Assembly (NCBI GenBank): GCA_910577525.1
Contig: CAJTLI010000006.1
Coordinates: forward strand, 1 to 61,524
Reading direction: 5' to 3'
DNA length: 61,524 nt
DNA from: an uncultured Oscillospiraceae bacterium
GTDB taxonomy: Bacteria > Bacillota > Clostridia > Oscillospirales > Oscillospiraceae
The notes under the pieces were generated by a model that was not told the origin of the DNA, searched no databases, and saw only the letters and a program-made list of their open reading frames with translations. Both the position numbers and the translations under genes were made by a program. Shown piece by piece: positions 42,596 through 50,602 of this stretch (positions within the stretch are counted from its first letter, which is position 1; every line of letters begins with the position of its first letter).

Positions 42596-44044
42596 TCAGT
42601 TTCCGAAGAAATAGCTCCAGGGGAAATCGGAGAAGGGATCATAGCCGCCAAAGGGGTCCTCCCCGTAGCCGCCGCTGGAGGTCTGCCGGGGGGCGGGGTC
42701 CCGATAGACGTTCTGATCCCCCTGACCGCCGGAGGGCTGGGTACTGTTTTGCTGCTCGTCAAAGGTAATCGTCAGGTTCATCACCTCGCCCATGCGGTAT
42801 ATGGTCAGCCCGGCGGTCTGCCCGGCCTTATAGCGGTTTTTCGCGGCGGACAGCTCGTTGGTGGTGGTCACTTCGGTGTCGCCCAGCCTTGTGATGATGT
42901 CGCCCCGTTTCAGCCCCGCCCGCTCGGCGCAGGAGCCCTCGCTCACCGAATTGACGTACACTCCGGCGGGCCAGCCAAACCGCTGCTGGTCGCTCTCCTC
43001 CAGAGTCGCCACCTCAATGCCCATGCTGGGCCGCCCGGTGACGTAGCCATACTGGATATAGTCGGTGATAATGCCGATCACGTCGTTGATGGGAATGGCA
43101 AAACCAATGCCCTCAATGGTGGCGCTGCGGGAGTCGCCGTTGTTGGACAGCTTGGCGGAGGTAATGCCCGCCACCCGGCCATAGCTGTCAAAGAGGGGAC
43201 CGCCGGAGTTGCCGGAGTTGATGGTACAGTCGGTCTGGATCATGTTGCTCATGACGGTGCCGTCGCTCATGGTGATAGACCGCCCCGTGGAGGACACATA
43301 GCCGGAGGTCTGGGAGAAGGACAGGGTGCCCAGGGCGTTGCCGATGGTGCACACCTGCTCGCCCACCACCAGGTCGTCGGAGTCGCCCAGCACCACCGGC
43401 TTCAGACCGGACACGCCGTCGATCTTCAGCACCGCCACGTCGTTGAGCTCCTCGCCCCCCACCAGCTTGGCGTCATAGGTCTCGCCGCTGTTCAGCGTCA
43501 CCTTGATGGCGCTGGCCCCGTCGATGACGTGGTAGTTGGTGACGATGTAGCCGTCCTGGCTGATAATAAACCCGGAGCCCGCCCCGGAGGTCTGATACTG
43601 GTAGTACCCCTGCTGCACCATGCCCTGGACGGAGATGCACACGCAGGAGTCGGCGTAGGAGGCGTTGATCTCCGCCAGGCTCATGGGGGTGAGGCCGTCG
43701 GCCTGCTTGACCTGGACCGGGGCGGGGTCGGTCTCGCTTCGGTGGAGGGTGGTGCCCTCATCCTCATCGTCCTCACCGCGGTCTCCGGGCTGGCTGAGGC
43801 CGGGCTGGCCGCCGGGGCCGGTCAGGGCGCTGTAGAGGGCCGCGCCGCCCACCCCCGCGCCGCCGCCCGCCAGGGCGCAGCACAGCACCAGGGCCACCGC
43901 CTTGCCCGCGCCGTTCCGGTTCTTTTTGGGGGCGTGGGGCGGTGAGAGCGGGGTCTTCTGCTCCCGGTCCCAGGGGTCGATGGGCTGGGGAGAATAGTTG
44001 AAGTGGTACACGCCGTTGTCGTCAAATCCATTGTGATCGTTCAT
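42596..44044 (-). CDS. htrA: HtrA/DegP-like serine protease with PDZ domain
   Basis: 482 residues. Cytoplasmic N-terminus, one membrane helix (about 47-74), an acidic spacer, a trypsin-like domain with His172 (TNYHVID), Asp202 (NDVAVLKID) and Ser280 (NSGNSGGPLF), then one PDZ domain (about residues 335-430) and a Gly/Tyr/Phe-rich tail of about 45 residues. It would degrade or refold damaged proteins on the outer face of the membrane. The start ATG has AGGAGA upstream. The C-terminal tail is unusual for the family. Confidence 0.95.
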   Translation of the reverse strand: MNDHNGFDDNGVYHFNYSPQPIDPWDREQKTPLSPPHAPKKNRNGAGKAVALVLCCALAGGGAGVGGAALYSALTGPGGQPGLSQPGDRGEDDEDEGTTLHRSETDPAPVQVKQADGLTPMSLAEINASYADSCVCISVQGMVQQGYYQYQTSGAGSGFIISQDGYIVTNYHVIDGASAIKVTLNSGETYDAKLVGGEELNDVAVLKIDGVSGLKPVVLGDSDDLVVGEQVCTIGNALGTLSFSQTSGYVSSTGRSITMSDGTVMSNMIQTDCTINSGNSGGPLFDSYGRVAGITSAKLSNNGDSRSATIEGIGFAIPINDVIGIITDYIQYGYVTGRPSMGIEVATLEESDQQRFGWPAGVYVNSVSEGSCAERAGLKRGDIITRLGDTEVTTTNELSAAKNRYKAGQTAGLTIYRMGEVMNLTITFDEQQNSTQPSGGQGDQNVYRDPAPRQTSSGGYGEDPFGGYDPFSDFPWSYFFGN

Positions 44045-44197
44045 GGAACTGTCTCCTTTCCGGTGGAAAAACGGGTTCGTCAGGCTGAGGGACCGCGCCC
44101 GGCCTCGCCCCTGCCGTTGAACCTAAGATACGCTTTAATTGTGTCAAAAATATGTCATAGCCTGAAAATGATTTTGAACTTACGCTGAAAGTTTGCT

Positions 44198-44223
44198 GAA
44201 AACCGGCTTATGTCCCGGTTTTC
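44198..44223 (-). terminator. terminator overlapping the end of the AI-2E-family gene
   Basis: GAAAACCGG (44198-44206) pairs with CCGGTTTTC (44215-44223); the loop contains the stop codon of the gene at 44208-44210. Confidence 0.6.
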
Positions 44224-45398
44224 TGCTTGGGGCCGCGCCCGGAGCGCAGGATGGCGCGGATGTCCCCGGCGGCCAGAGCCAGGTCGTCCAGCACGGGGCG
44301 GAAGATTCCCAGCTTGACCAGGTTGATGCACACCAAAAGCAGCAGCGGGCCCACCACCATGCCCAGCACGCCCCCCAGCTTCATGCCCACGTAGATCCCC
44401 ACCAGGGACAGGATGGGGGACAGCCCCGTCTGGTCGCCCAGCACCTTCGGCTCGGCAAACCGCCGGAACAGCACGATGACCCCCCATACCGCCATCAGCG
44501 CCGCCGCCTCGCCGTAATTGGCCAGAATCATGTCGACCACCGCCCAGGGCACCATGACCGTGCCCGCCCCGATGATGGGGATGAAGTCCAGCACCGCCAG
44601 ACCGAAGGCCAGCAGCAGGCCGTACGGCTGCCCCATCAGCAGAAAGCCGATGGTCAGAATCAGAAACACCCCGGCGGACAGGATGAGCTGGCTCTTCACA
44701 TAGCCGCCGAAGGCGCTCATAAAGATGTTTTTCACCGAGCGGCAGAAGTCCCGGGTCACCATGGGCACCCGGTCAGTGAGCTCGAACCGCAGCCGGGGAT
44801 AGTCCCCCGTGATGAAATAGCTGGCCATCATGAACACCACCACCGCCACGGCGAAGTTGGACACCCCCGTCACCATGGAGGGGGCCTGCCCCGCCATCTG
44901 GGTGAGCCAGTGGTCGTAATCCAGCCCCTGGGCCCAGCCGATGAGGGCGTTCATCAGGTCCTCGCTGGTGGTGATGACCCCCTGGGGCACCAGGTTTCCC
45001 AGCCCCTCCAGCCAGCCGCCCACACTGTTGATCACGTTCACCAGCCCGTCCAGCAGCTGGTCCAGCAGGGACTGGCGGTTGTCGAACAGGGAGATGACCT
45101 GGTCCACCGCCGCCCAGCCCAGGCCGAACAGCGCCCCGCCGATGACGGCGAACACTAGCACCACCAGCACCATGGACACGGCCTTGCGGGGAACCTTGGT
45201 CCGCCGCTGGAGCCACTTCACCGCCGGGTTCAGCACCCAGGCCAGCACCAGCGCCAGGGCAAAGGGGCTGAGCAGGGACAGCAGGGGCGGTCCAACCCAG
45301 ATGACCAGGGCCGCGGCCCCCAGGGCCAGCAGCCCCCGCAGCCCCAGCCGCAGCCAGAGCTGGCCCCGCTCATACCAGGAAAGCTGTGTGTGTTCCAT
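44208..45398 (-). CDS. AI-2E family transporter
   Basis: 396 residues from the ATG at 45398, which has a G-rich ribosome binding site (GGGGGGA). About eight membrane helices, with the long cytoplasmic/periplasmic helical region in the middle and the C-terminal GSILSLVGIYVGMKLGGVLGMVVGPLL-like block typical of this superfamily. The name comes from E. coli TqsA; many members export other substrates or exchange sodium and protons, so the substrate is open. Transcribed from a promoter that shares its -35 with the divergent ABC exporter. Confidence 0.88.
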   Translation of the reverse strand: MEHTQLSWYERGQLWLRLGLRGLLALGAAALVIWVGPPLLSLLSPFALALVLAWVLNPAVKWLQRRTKVPRKAVSMVLVVLVFAVIGGALFGLGWAAVDQVISLFDNRQSLLDQLLDGLVNVINSVGGWLEGLGNLVPQGVITTSEDLMNALIGWAQGLDYDHWLTQMAGQAPSMVTGVSNFAVAVVVFMMASYFITGDYPRLRFELTDRVPMVTRDFCRSVKNIFMSAFGGYVKSQLILSAGVFLILTIGFLLMGQPYGLLLAFGLAVLDFIPIIGAGTVMVPWAVVDMILANYGEAAALMAVWGVIVLFRRFAEPKVLGDQTGLSPILSLVGIYVGMKLGGVLGMVVGPLLLLVCINLVKLGIFRPVLDDLALAAGDIRAILRSGRGPKQKTGT

Positions 45399-45435
45399 AA
45401 TTGGTCCCCCCATCTGTGAGTCAGTGTATTCCAGT

Positions 45436-45464
45436 ATTATAGGCCCGTTTTTCAGGCTTGACAA
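45436..45464 (-). promoter_or_regulatory. promoter of the AI-2E-family gene
   Basis: On the minus strand TTGTCA (45464-45459), a 17-base spacer and TATAAT (45441-45436). Its -35 overlaps the -35 of the plus-strand promoter at 45458-45486. Confidence 0.75.
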
Positions 45465-45486
45465 CCCCAAACCTTTGGGCTATACT
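45458..45486 (+). promoter_or_regulatory. promoter of the ABC exporter gene
   Basis: TTGACA at 45458-45463, a 17-base spacer and TATACT at 45481-45486. It is divergent to and overlaps the AI-2E promoter, so only one polymerase can bind at a time. Confidence 0.8.
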
Positions 45487-45544
45487 ACCCATTTAATAAA
45501 GTTTAATCCAGTTGTAAAAAAATCTGAAAAAGGAGTGTCCTCAT

Positions 45545-47290
45545 ATGGCTTCCAGCCGGTTCCAGCGGGGCTATGTCCCTATCTTCCTGTCTTATTATAA
45601 GCCCCACCTGAAGCTGTTTATTCTCGATATGGCCTGCGCCCTGGGCATCGCCCTGGTGGACCTGGCCTTTCCCGCCGTCTCCCGGGTGGCGCTGAACCAG
45701 CTGCTGCCCCAGAGCCTGTTCTCCGCCTTCTTCACCGTCATGGCCCTGCTGCTGGCGGCCTACGCCCTGCGCTCGGTGATGTACTTCATCGTCACCTACT
45801 GGGGCCACATGATGGGGGTGCGCATCGAGGCGGACATCCGCCGGGACCTGTTCGGCCATATGCAGGACCTGTCCTTCTCCTTTTATGACAAAAACCGCAC
45901 CGGCCAGCTCATGAGCCGGGCCACCAACGACCTGTTCGAGATCACCGAGCTGGCCCACCACGGCCCGGAGGACCTGTTCATCTCCGCCGTCACCCTCATC
46001 GGCGCCTTCTGCATGATGGTGTCCATCCAGTGGAAGCTGGCCCTCGTGGTCTTTGCCGTGGTGCCCATCTTCGTGGTGTTCACCATTATCCAGCGGCGGC
46101 GGATGGTGCGGGCCTCCGTCCGGGTGAAGCAGAACATGGCGGGCATCAACGGCCAGCTGGAGTCGGCCATCTCCGGGATGCGCACCGCCAAAGCCTTCGC
46201 CAGCGAGGAGCAGGAGACCGCCAAGTTCCAGCAGTCCAACGAGCAGTTCAAAAAGGCCAAGCGGGAGTCCTACAAGGCCATGGGCATCTACCACGCGGGG
46301 CTGGAGTTCGCCCTGCCCGCCATGAACGTGCTCACCGTGGCCGCCGGTGGCTTCTTCATCATGAAGGGGGAGATGGACTTCGTGGACCTGGTCACCTTCA
46401 CCCTGTACATCTCCACCTTTCTCACCCCGGTGCGGAAGCTGGCCGCCTTTGTGGAGCAGTTCCTCAACGGCATGGCGGGCTTCAAGCGGTTTGTGGAGCT
46501 GATGCGGGTGGAGCCCGCCGTCACCGATGCCCCAGACGCCCAGGAGATGGGAGAGGCCAAGGGCGATATCCTCATCGACAACGTGTCCTTCCACTACGAG
46601 GACGGCCCGGCGGTGCTGGACCGCGTGTCCATCCACATCCCCCAGGGGGAGACGGTGGCGGTTGTGGGCCCCTCCGGCGGCGGCAAGTCCACCCTGTGCC
46701 AGCTCATCCCCCGGTTCTACGACGTGACCGGGGGCCGTATCCTGGTGGACGGCCAGGACGTGCGGATGGTGACTCAGCGCTCCCTGCGGCACAACATCGG
46801 AATCGTCCAGCAGGATGTGTTTCTGTTTGCCGGGACCATCCTGGAAAACATCCGCTACGGCAGACCGGACGCCGCCGAGGCGGAGGTTGTGGAGGCCGCC
46901 CGGCGGGCGGAGATCTACGACGACATCATGGCCATGCCCAACGGTTTCCAGACCTATGTGGGGGAGCGGGGGGTGATGCTGTCCGGCGGGCAGAAGCAGC
47001 GGGTGTCCATCGCCCGGATTTTCCTGAAAAACCCGCCCATTCTCATCCTGGACGAGGCCACCTCCGCCCTGGACTCCGTCACCGAGGCCCGCATCCAGTC
47101 CGCCTTCGACGAGCTGGCGAAGGGCCGCACCACCTTGATTATCGCCCACCGGCTGTCCACCATCCGCTCCGCCCACCGGATCATCGTGGTGGACGGCAAC
47201 CACATCCTGGAGGAGGGAACCCACCAGGAGCTGCTGGCCAAGGGAGGCGAGTACGCCCAGCTCTACAACGCCCAGAAGCGGGCGGTCTGA
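45545..47290 (+). CDS. ABC exporter, fused permease and ATPase (half-transporter)
   Basis: 581 residues. Six membrane helices in residues 1-320 (type IV exporter fold), then an ATPase domain with Walker A GPSGGGKSTL (about 375), a Q-loop, signature LSGGQKQRVSIARI (about 478) and Walker B ILILDEATSALDS. It works as a homodimer or with a partner not seen here. The substrate could be a lipid, peptide or drug; the absence of a partner gene and of a peptidase domain argues against bacteriocin export. AAAGGAG precedes the ATG. Confidence 0.95.
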   Translation: MASSRFQRGYVPIFLSYYKPHLKLFILDMACALGIALVDLAFPAVSRVALNQLLPQSLFSAFFTVMALLLAAYALRSVMYFIVTYWGHMMGVRIEADIRRDLFGHMQDLSFSFYDKNRTGQLMSRATNDLFEITELAHHGPEDLFISAVTLIGAFCMMVSIQWKLALVVFAVVPIFVVFTIIQRRRMVRASVRVKQNMAGINGQLESAISGMRTAKAFASEEQETAKFQQSNEQFKKAKRESYKAMGIYHAGLEFALPAMNVLTVAAGGFFIMKGEMDFVDLVTFTLYISTFLTPVRKLAAFVEQFLNGMAGFKRFVELMRVEPAVTDAPDAQEMGEAKGDILIDNVSFHYEDGPAVLDRVSIHIPQGETVAVVGPSGGGKSTLCQLIPRFYDVTGGRILVDGQDVRMVTQRSLRHNIGIVQQDVFLFAGTILENIRYGRPDAAEAEVVEAARRAEIYDDIMAMPNGFQTYVGERGVMLSGGQKQRVSIARIFLKNPPILILDEATSALDSVTEARIQSAFDELAKGRTTLIIAHRLSTIRSAHRIIVVDGNHILEEGTHQELLAKGGEYAQLYNAQKRAV

Positions 47291-47328
47291 GCCCCGCAAA
47301 GAAAATTGCCGGAACGCAAAAAAAATAC

Positions 47329-47384
47329 TTGCCTTTTTTGCCAGGGTCTGCTATTCTTAAATAAGAATGATTCCTATTAATAGG
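47329..47384 (+). promoter_or_regulatory. rubrerythrin promoter with Fur/PerR-like operator
   Basis: TTGCCT (47329-47334), 17 bases, TATTCT (47352-47357). Over the transcription start lies TAAGAAT-G-ATTCCTA (47362-47376), a 7-1-7 inverted repeat with one mismatch, the architecture of Fur/PerR boxes. ATTCTTA-AA-TAAGAAT (47353-47368) and CCTATTAATAGG (47373-47384) are perfect palindromes overlapping it. PerR controls rubrerythrin genes in clostridia, so this is plausible, but which member binds is not shown. Confidence 0.6.
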
Positions 47385-47444
47385 AGTCATGACCGTGTCA
47401 GGCTCGAACATCCATATTCAATTCAATCAGAGGAGGAATACATC

Positions 47445-47978
47445 ATGGAACTGAAGGGCAGCAAAACCGAGGCCAATCTGTGGAAAGCGTTCGCCGGGGA
47501 GTCTCAGGCCCGCAACAAGTACACCTACTTTGCCAGCCAGGCCCGCAAGGAGGGCTATGAGCAGATCGCGGCCATCTTTGAGGAGACCGCCGGCAACGAG
47601 AAGGAGCACGCCAAGCTGTGGTTCAAGGCCCTGGGCGGCATCTGCACCACCGCCGAGAACCTGATCGCCGCCGCCGAGGGCGAGCACGAGGAATGGACCG
47701 AGATGTACAAGGAGATGGCGGCCACCGCCCGGGAGGAGGGCTTTATCGCCCTGGCCGACGCCTTCGACGCCGTGGCCAAGATCGAGAAGAGCCACGAGGA
47801 CCGCTATGTGAAGCTGGCCGAGAATCTGGCCAACAGCGAGGTGTTCAAGCGCGCCGAGGTGAAGGTGTGGTACTGCCGGAACTGCGGCCACCTGGAGTAC
47901 GGCGTGGAGGCCCCCGAGGTGTGCCCCGTGTGCGCCCATCCCCAGGCTTACTTCGAGCTCAAGGCCGAGAATTACTGA
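47445..47978 (+). CDS. rbr: rubrerythrin
   Basis: 177 residues. The N-terminal four-helix bundle holds the di-iron ligands in FAGESQARNKYTYFASQ, FEETAGNEKEHAKL and IAKIEKSHEDRY-type motifs; the C-terminal rubredoxin domain has CRNCGH and CPVCAHPQAYF. It reduces hydrogen peroxide in anaerobes. ATG at 47445 is used because AGGAGG lies upstream; an earlier ATG in frame adds 26 residues without family support. Strong codon usage and short size point to high expression. Confidence 0.96.
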   Translation: MELKGSKTEANLWKAFAGESQARNKYTYFASQARKEGYEQIAAIFEETAGNEKEHAKLWFKALGGICTTAENLIAAAEGEHEEWTEMYKEMAATAREEGFIALADAFDAVAKIEKSHEDRYVKLAENLANSEVFKRAEVKVWYCRNCGHLEYGVEAPEVCPVCAHPQAYFELKAENY

Positions 47979-47987
47979 GACGTGTCA

Positions 47988-48017
47988 GAAAGGGCCGTGC
48001 CGGGGCACGGCCCTTTC
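47988..48017 (+). terminator. probable terminator after rubrerythrin
   Basis: A 14-base-pair stem (47988-48001 with 48004-48017). The T-run is missing on the plus strand, so strength is uncertain; it may equally allow read-through into the NUDIX gene. Confidence 0.5.
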
Positions 48018-48042
48018 CGTTGACGGGATGGGGGATGGAAAA

Positions 48043-48450
48043 ATGGAGCAGCCCGAAGTCAGATTCTATGACCACGTGGACGACGCCCTGCTGAAATACG
48101 CGGTTATCATCGCAAAATATCAGGGGAAATGGGTGTTCTGCCGCCACCGGGACCGGGACACCCTGGAGGTCCCCGGCGGACACCGGGAGCCGGGGGAAAC
48201 CATCCTGGAGACGGCGCGTCGGGAGCTGGCCGAGGAGACCGGCGCGTCGGCGTTCACGCTGGCCCCGGTGTGCGCATATTCCTTCCGGGATTATGGGATG
48301 CTGTACTGCGCGGAGATTACCGCTTTGGACGGCGGATTGCACCACGAGATCGGGGAAATCCGCCTGATGGACGGCCTGCCCGAGCGCTGGACCTATCCGC
48401 TGATCCAGCCCAAGCTGATGGAGGAGGCCCGGAGGCGAGGCGCGATATGA
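48043..48450 (+). CDS. NUDIX hydrolase
   Basis: 135 residues from the ATG at 48043 (GGGGGA seven bases upstream); an ATG at 48028 in frame would add five residues. The NUDIX box is complete: GHREPGE, then RRELAEETGA after the expected spacing, for magnesium-dependent pyrophosphohydrolysis of a nucleoside diphosphate derivative. The substrate cannot be inferred. Its stop overlaps the next gene (ATGA). Confidence 0.9.
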   Translation: MEQPEVRFYDHVDDALLKYAVIIAKYQGKWVFCRHRDRDTLEVPGGHREPGETILETARRELAEETGASAFTLAPVCAYSFRDYGMLYCAEITALDGGLHHEIGEIRLMDGLPERWTYPLIQPKLMEEARRRGAI

Positions 48451-49328
48451 ACAAAACCGAGCTGCTGAACAAATTCGCCAAGGACCCGGAGGAGCGCGTC
48501 GCCCTGGCCCGGGCCCTGGACCAGCTGGAGCGGGCCCAGAACCGCTCCATCCCCTGCGCCACCCAGTTTTTGTCCCCGGCCCAGCGGGCGGCGGCGGAGC
48601 TCGTTCTTGCAAGCTTCACATCCCTCACCCATGCGCAAGCGCATGGGCTCGCTCATTCCGCTGCTTGTCCTCTCCCCACGCGACCCGCTTCGCTGGGCTC
48701 GCGTGGGGGCCCCAGTTACCTTTTTTATGGCGGGTACGAAAATGCGGAGCGCACCGTCTGCGTGTTCCTCCCCGACTGGCAGGAGCCCGAGGACTGGGAC
48801 GCGAAGGAGGAGCTTGCCGCCCTCGAGGCGGCCTTTCCCCCCACCGGGGCGGAGCTCACCCACCGGGACCTGCTGGGCGGTCTGATGAGCATTGGTTTAG
48901 TGCGGGAAAAGGTGGGGGATATTTTAATGGGGGAAAAGGCGGCGCAGATCGTCTGCCTGAGGGACGCCGCCCCCATCATCCTGTCCCAGTTCAGCCAGGC
49001 CGGGCGGTACAAGCTGAAGCTGCGGGAGATTCCCCTGTCCGCCCTGGCCCCCGCCCCCAACCAGGTGAAGGTCATCCATGACACGGTGTCCGCCCTGCGG
49101 CTGGACGCGGTGCTGGCCTCCGGCTTCTCCCTGGCCCGGAGCAAGGCGGCGGACGCCGTCACCGGGGGCCGGGTGTCGCTCAACCACCGGGAATGCCTCA
49201 AGCCGGACCGGCCGGTGGCCCAGGGGGACGTGCTCACCTGCCGGGGGCTGGGCAAGTGCGTGGTAAAAACCGTGGGCGGACAGTCCCGGAAGGGCCGGAT
49301 CATCATTGAACTGGAGAGGTATCTGTAA
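48447..49328 (+). CDS. ylmH: YlmH-like S4-domain RNA-binding protein with an insertion
   Basis: 293 residues against about 255-265 usual for YlmH. The N-terminal part (ARALDQLERAQ, TQFLSPAQRAAAELVLA), the middle (YLFYGGYENAERTVCVFLPDW, LLGGLMSIGLVREKVGDI) and the C-terminal S4 domain (RLDAVLASGFSLARSKAADAVTGGRVSLN) are all present in one frame. Residues about 56-90 are extra and low-complexity, encoded by a palindromic insertion at 48612-48716. YlmH is linked to division-cluster genes and to rescue of stalled ribosomes in Firmicutes. Start overlaps the NUDIX stop codon. Confidence 0.88.
   Translation: MNKTELLNKFAKDPEERVALARALDQLERAQNRSIPCATQFLSPAQRAAAELVLASFTSLTHAQAHGLAHSAACPLPTRPASLGSRGGPSYLFYGGYENAERTVCVFLPDWQEPEDWDAKEELAALEAAFPPTGAELTHRDLLGGLMSIGLVREKVGDILMGEKAAQIVCLRDAAPIILSQFSQAGRYKLKLREIPLSALAPAPNQVKVIHDTVSALRLDAVLASGFSLARSKAADAVTGGRVSLNHRECLKPDRPVAQGDVLTCRGLGKCVVKTVGGQSRKGRIIIELERYL
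48612..48716. repeat. palindromic insertion inside ylmH
   Basis: Two strong hairpins: CCCATGCGC with GCGCATGGG, and CCCCACGCGA with TCGCGTGGGG around an inner CCCGC/GCTGGG pair. The insertion keeps the reading frame and splits a conserved region between LVLA and YLFYGGYE. It appears to be a small inserted repeat; the ends are not exactly defined. Confidence 0.65.
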
Positions 49329-49535
49329 ATGGAGCAGAAGAAGCTGGACCGCATCAACGAATTTGCCCGCCGGGTCAAGGCGGGGGAGACCCTGACCCCG
49401 GCGGAGCTGGCCGAACGGGACGCCCTGCGCCGGGAATATATCGCCAGCGTCAAGGCCAGCCTGGTGGGCCAGCTGGAGAACACCTATATCGTGGAGCCCG
49501 ACGGCGCCAAGCACAAGCTTCCCAAACGAAAGTAG
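49329..49535 (+). CDS. DUF896 domain-containing protein
   Basis: 68 residues: KKLDRINEFARRVKAGETLTPAE, then ERDALRREYIASVKASL, then a short C-terminal tail. This is the DUF896 (YnzC/YlaC-like) family of small helical hairpin proteins, linked to SOS or stress responses in Bacillus but without known activity. It begins immediately after the ylmH stop codon. Confidence 0.9.
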   Translation: MEQKKLDRINEFARRVKAGETLTPAELAERDALRREYIASVKASLVGQLENTYIVEPDGAKHKLPKRK

Positions 49536-49550
49536 CCCAAAACAGGCGGA

Positions 49551-49584
49551 GACGCCCGGAACCACTGTGTTCCGGGCGTCTTTT
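49551..49584 (+). terminator. intrinsic terminator after the DUF896 gene
   Basis: GACGCCCGGAAC (49551-49562) pairs with GTTCCGGGCGTC (49569-49580), followed by TTTT. It separates converging transcription from the Mrp gene. Confidence 0.85.
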
Positions 49585-49590
49585 GCTCGT

Positions 49591-50415
49591 TTACATCTGG
49601 TCCAGCCGCTCCGCCACCTGCTCCATGGGGTTGGGCGCGTAGTCCTCCGCCCGGCCCTGATCCACCGCCTGGGCCAGCGCCGGGTCGATGGGCAGCTTGG
49701 CCAGCACCGGCAGGGACAGCGACTCCCCCAGCCCGTCGATGGTGCTGGGTCCGAACACCGGATGCTCCCCGCCGCACTCCGGGCAGCGGAAATAGGAGTA
49801 GTTCTCCACCAGGCCCAGCACGGGGACCTTCATCATCTCCGCCATGCGCACCGCCTTGGTGACGATCATGCCCACCAGAGCCTGGGGCGCGGTGACTACA
49901 ATCACCCCGTCCACCGGCAGGGACTGGAACACCGTAAGCGGCACATCCCCCGTCCCCGGCGGCATGTCCACAAACAGATAGTCCAGCTCGCCCCACACCA
50001 CGTCGGTCCAAAACTGCTCCACCGCCCCGGCGATGACGGGCCCCCGCCACACCACCGGGTCGGTCTCATGCTCAATGAGCAGATTCAGGCTCATCAGCTT
50101 GATGCCGCCCTGGGTGACGGCGGGCAGGATGCCATCCCCGTCCCCCAGGGCCCTCTGGTGGATGTTGAAGGCCTGAGGCACTGACGGGCCGGTGATATCC
50201 GCGTCCAGCACACCCACCTTTTTCCCCCGCCTGGCCATGGCGGCGGCCAGGGTACAGGTGACGGCGGACTTGCCCACGCCCCCCTTGCCGCTGACCACGG
50301 CGATCACCTTCTTGATGTGGGAGCGGTCGTTGGCCGGCTTGCGCAGGTCCTGGGGGCTGGTGCGCTCCCCGCAGCTCTCGCCGCAGGAGGAGCAGTTATG
50401 GGTACATTCGCTCAT
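49591..50415 (-). CDS. mrp: Mrp/NBP35-type iron-sulfur cluster carrier ATPase
   Basis: 274 residues from the ATG at 50415 (AAGGAG ten bases upstream). The N-terminus has a Cys-rich group (CTHNCSSCGESC), followed by the deviant Walker A VVSGKGGVGKSAVTC, VLDADITGPSVPQAF, and FVDMPPGTGDVPLTV; a C-terminal CPECGG motif in FRCPECGGEHPVF. It assembles and passes iron-sulfur clusters to apoproteins. Overlapping upstream codons (to 50472) have no family support. It lies back to back with the padR gene. Confidence 0.95.
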   Translation of the reverse strand: MSECTHNCSSCGESCGERTSPQDLRKPANDRSHIKKVIAVVSGKGGVGKSAVTCTLAAAMARRGKKVGVLDADITGPSVPQAFNIHQRALGDGDGILPAVTQGGIKLMSLNLLIEHETDPVVWRGPVIAGAVEQFWTDVVWGELDYLFVDMPPGTGDVPLTVFQSLPVDGVIVVTAPQALVGMIVTKAVRMAEMMKVPVLGLVENYSYFRCPECGGEHPVFGPSTIDGLGESLSLPVLAKLPIDPALAQAVDQGRAEDYAPNPMEQVAERLDQM

Positions 50416-50449
50416 TCTAATACATCTCCTTGCCTCGCCAGGGCATAAA

Positions 50450-50570
50450 ATACCCCAGCAAAAAATTTTCAAAAATACCTTGACAGGCGAGGTATCTCGT
50501 GTTACACTGTGCTCACAAAGTTACTTCGGCTCATGAGGTATCTTGAGGGACCGGGTATTTCAGATACCCG
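50450..50570 (+). promoter_or_regulatory. padR promoter with repeated GGTATC-type sites
   Basis: TTGACA (50480-50485), 17 bases, TACACT (50503-50508). Around it lie half-sites of one type: ATACCC at 50450, ATACCT/AGGTAT (50475-50495, around the -35), GAGGTATC near 50534, and the inverted repeat CGGGTAT/ATACCCG (50552-50570). This looks like an operator for the PadR regulator, which would then control itself and perhaps mrp on the other strand. Confidence 0.6.
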
Positions 50571-50602
50571 GAAAACAACCCGCATCGGGAAGGGAGGACG
50601 CC

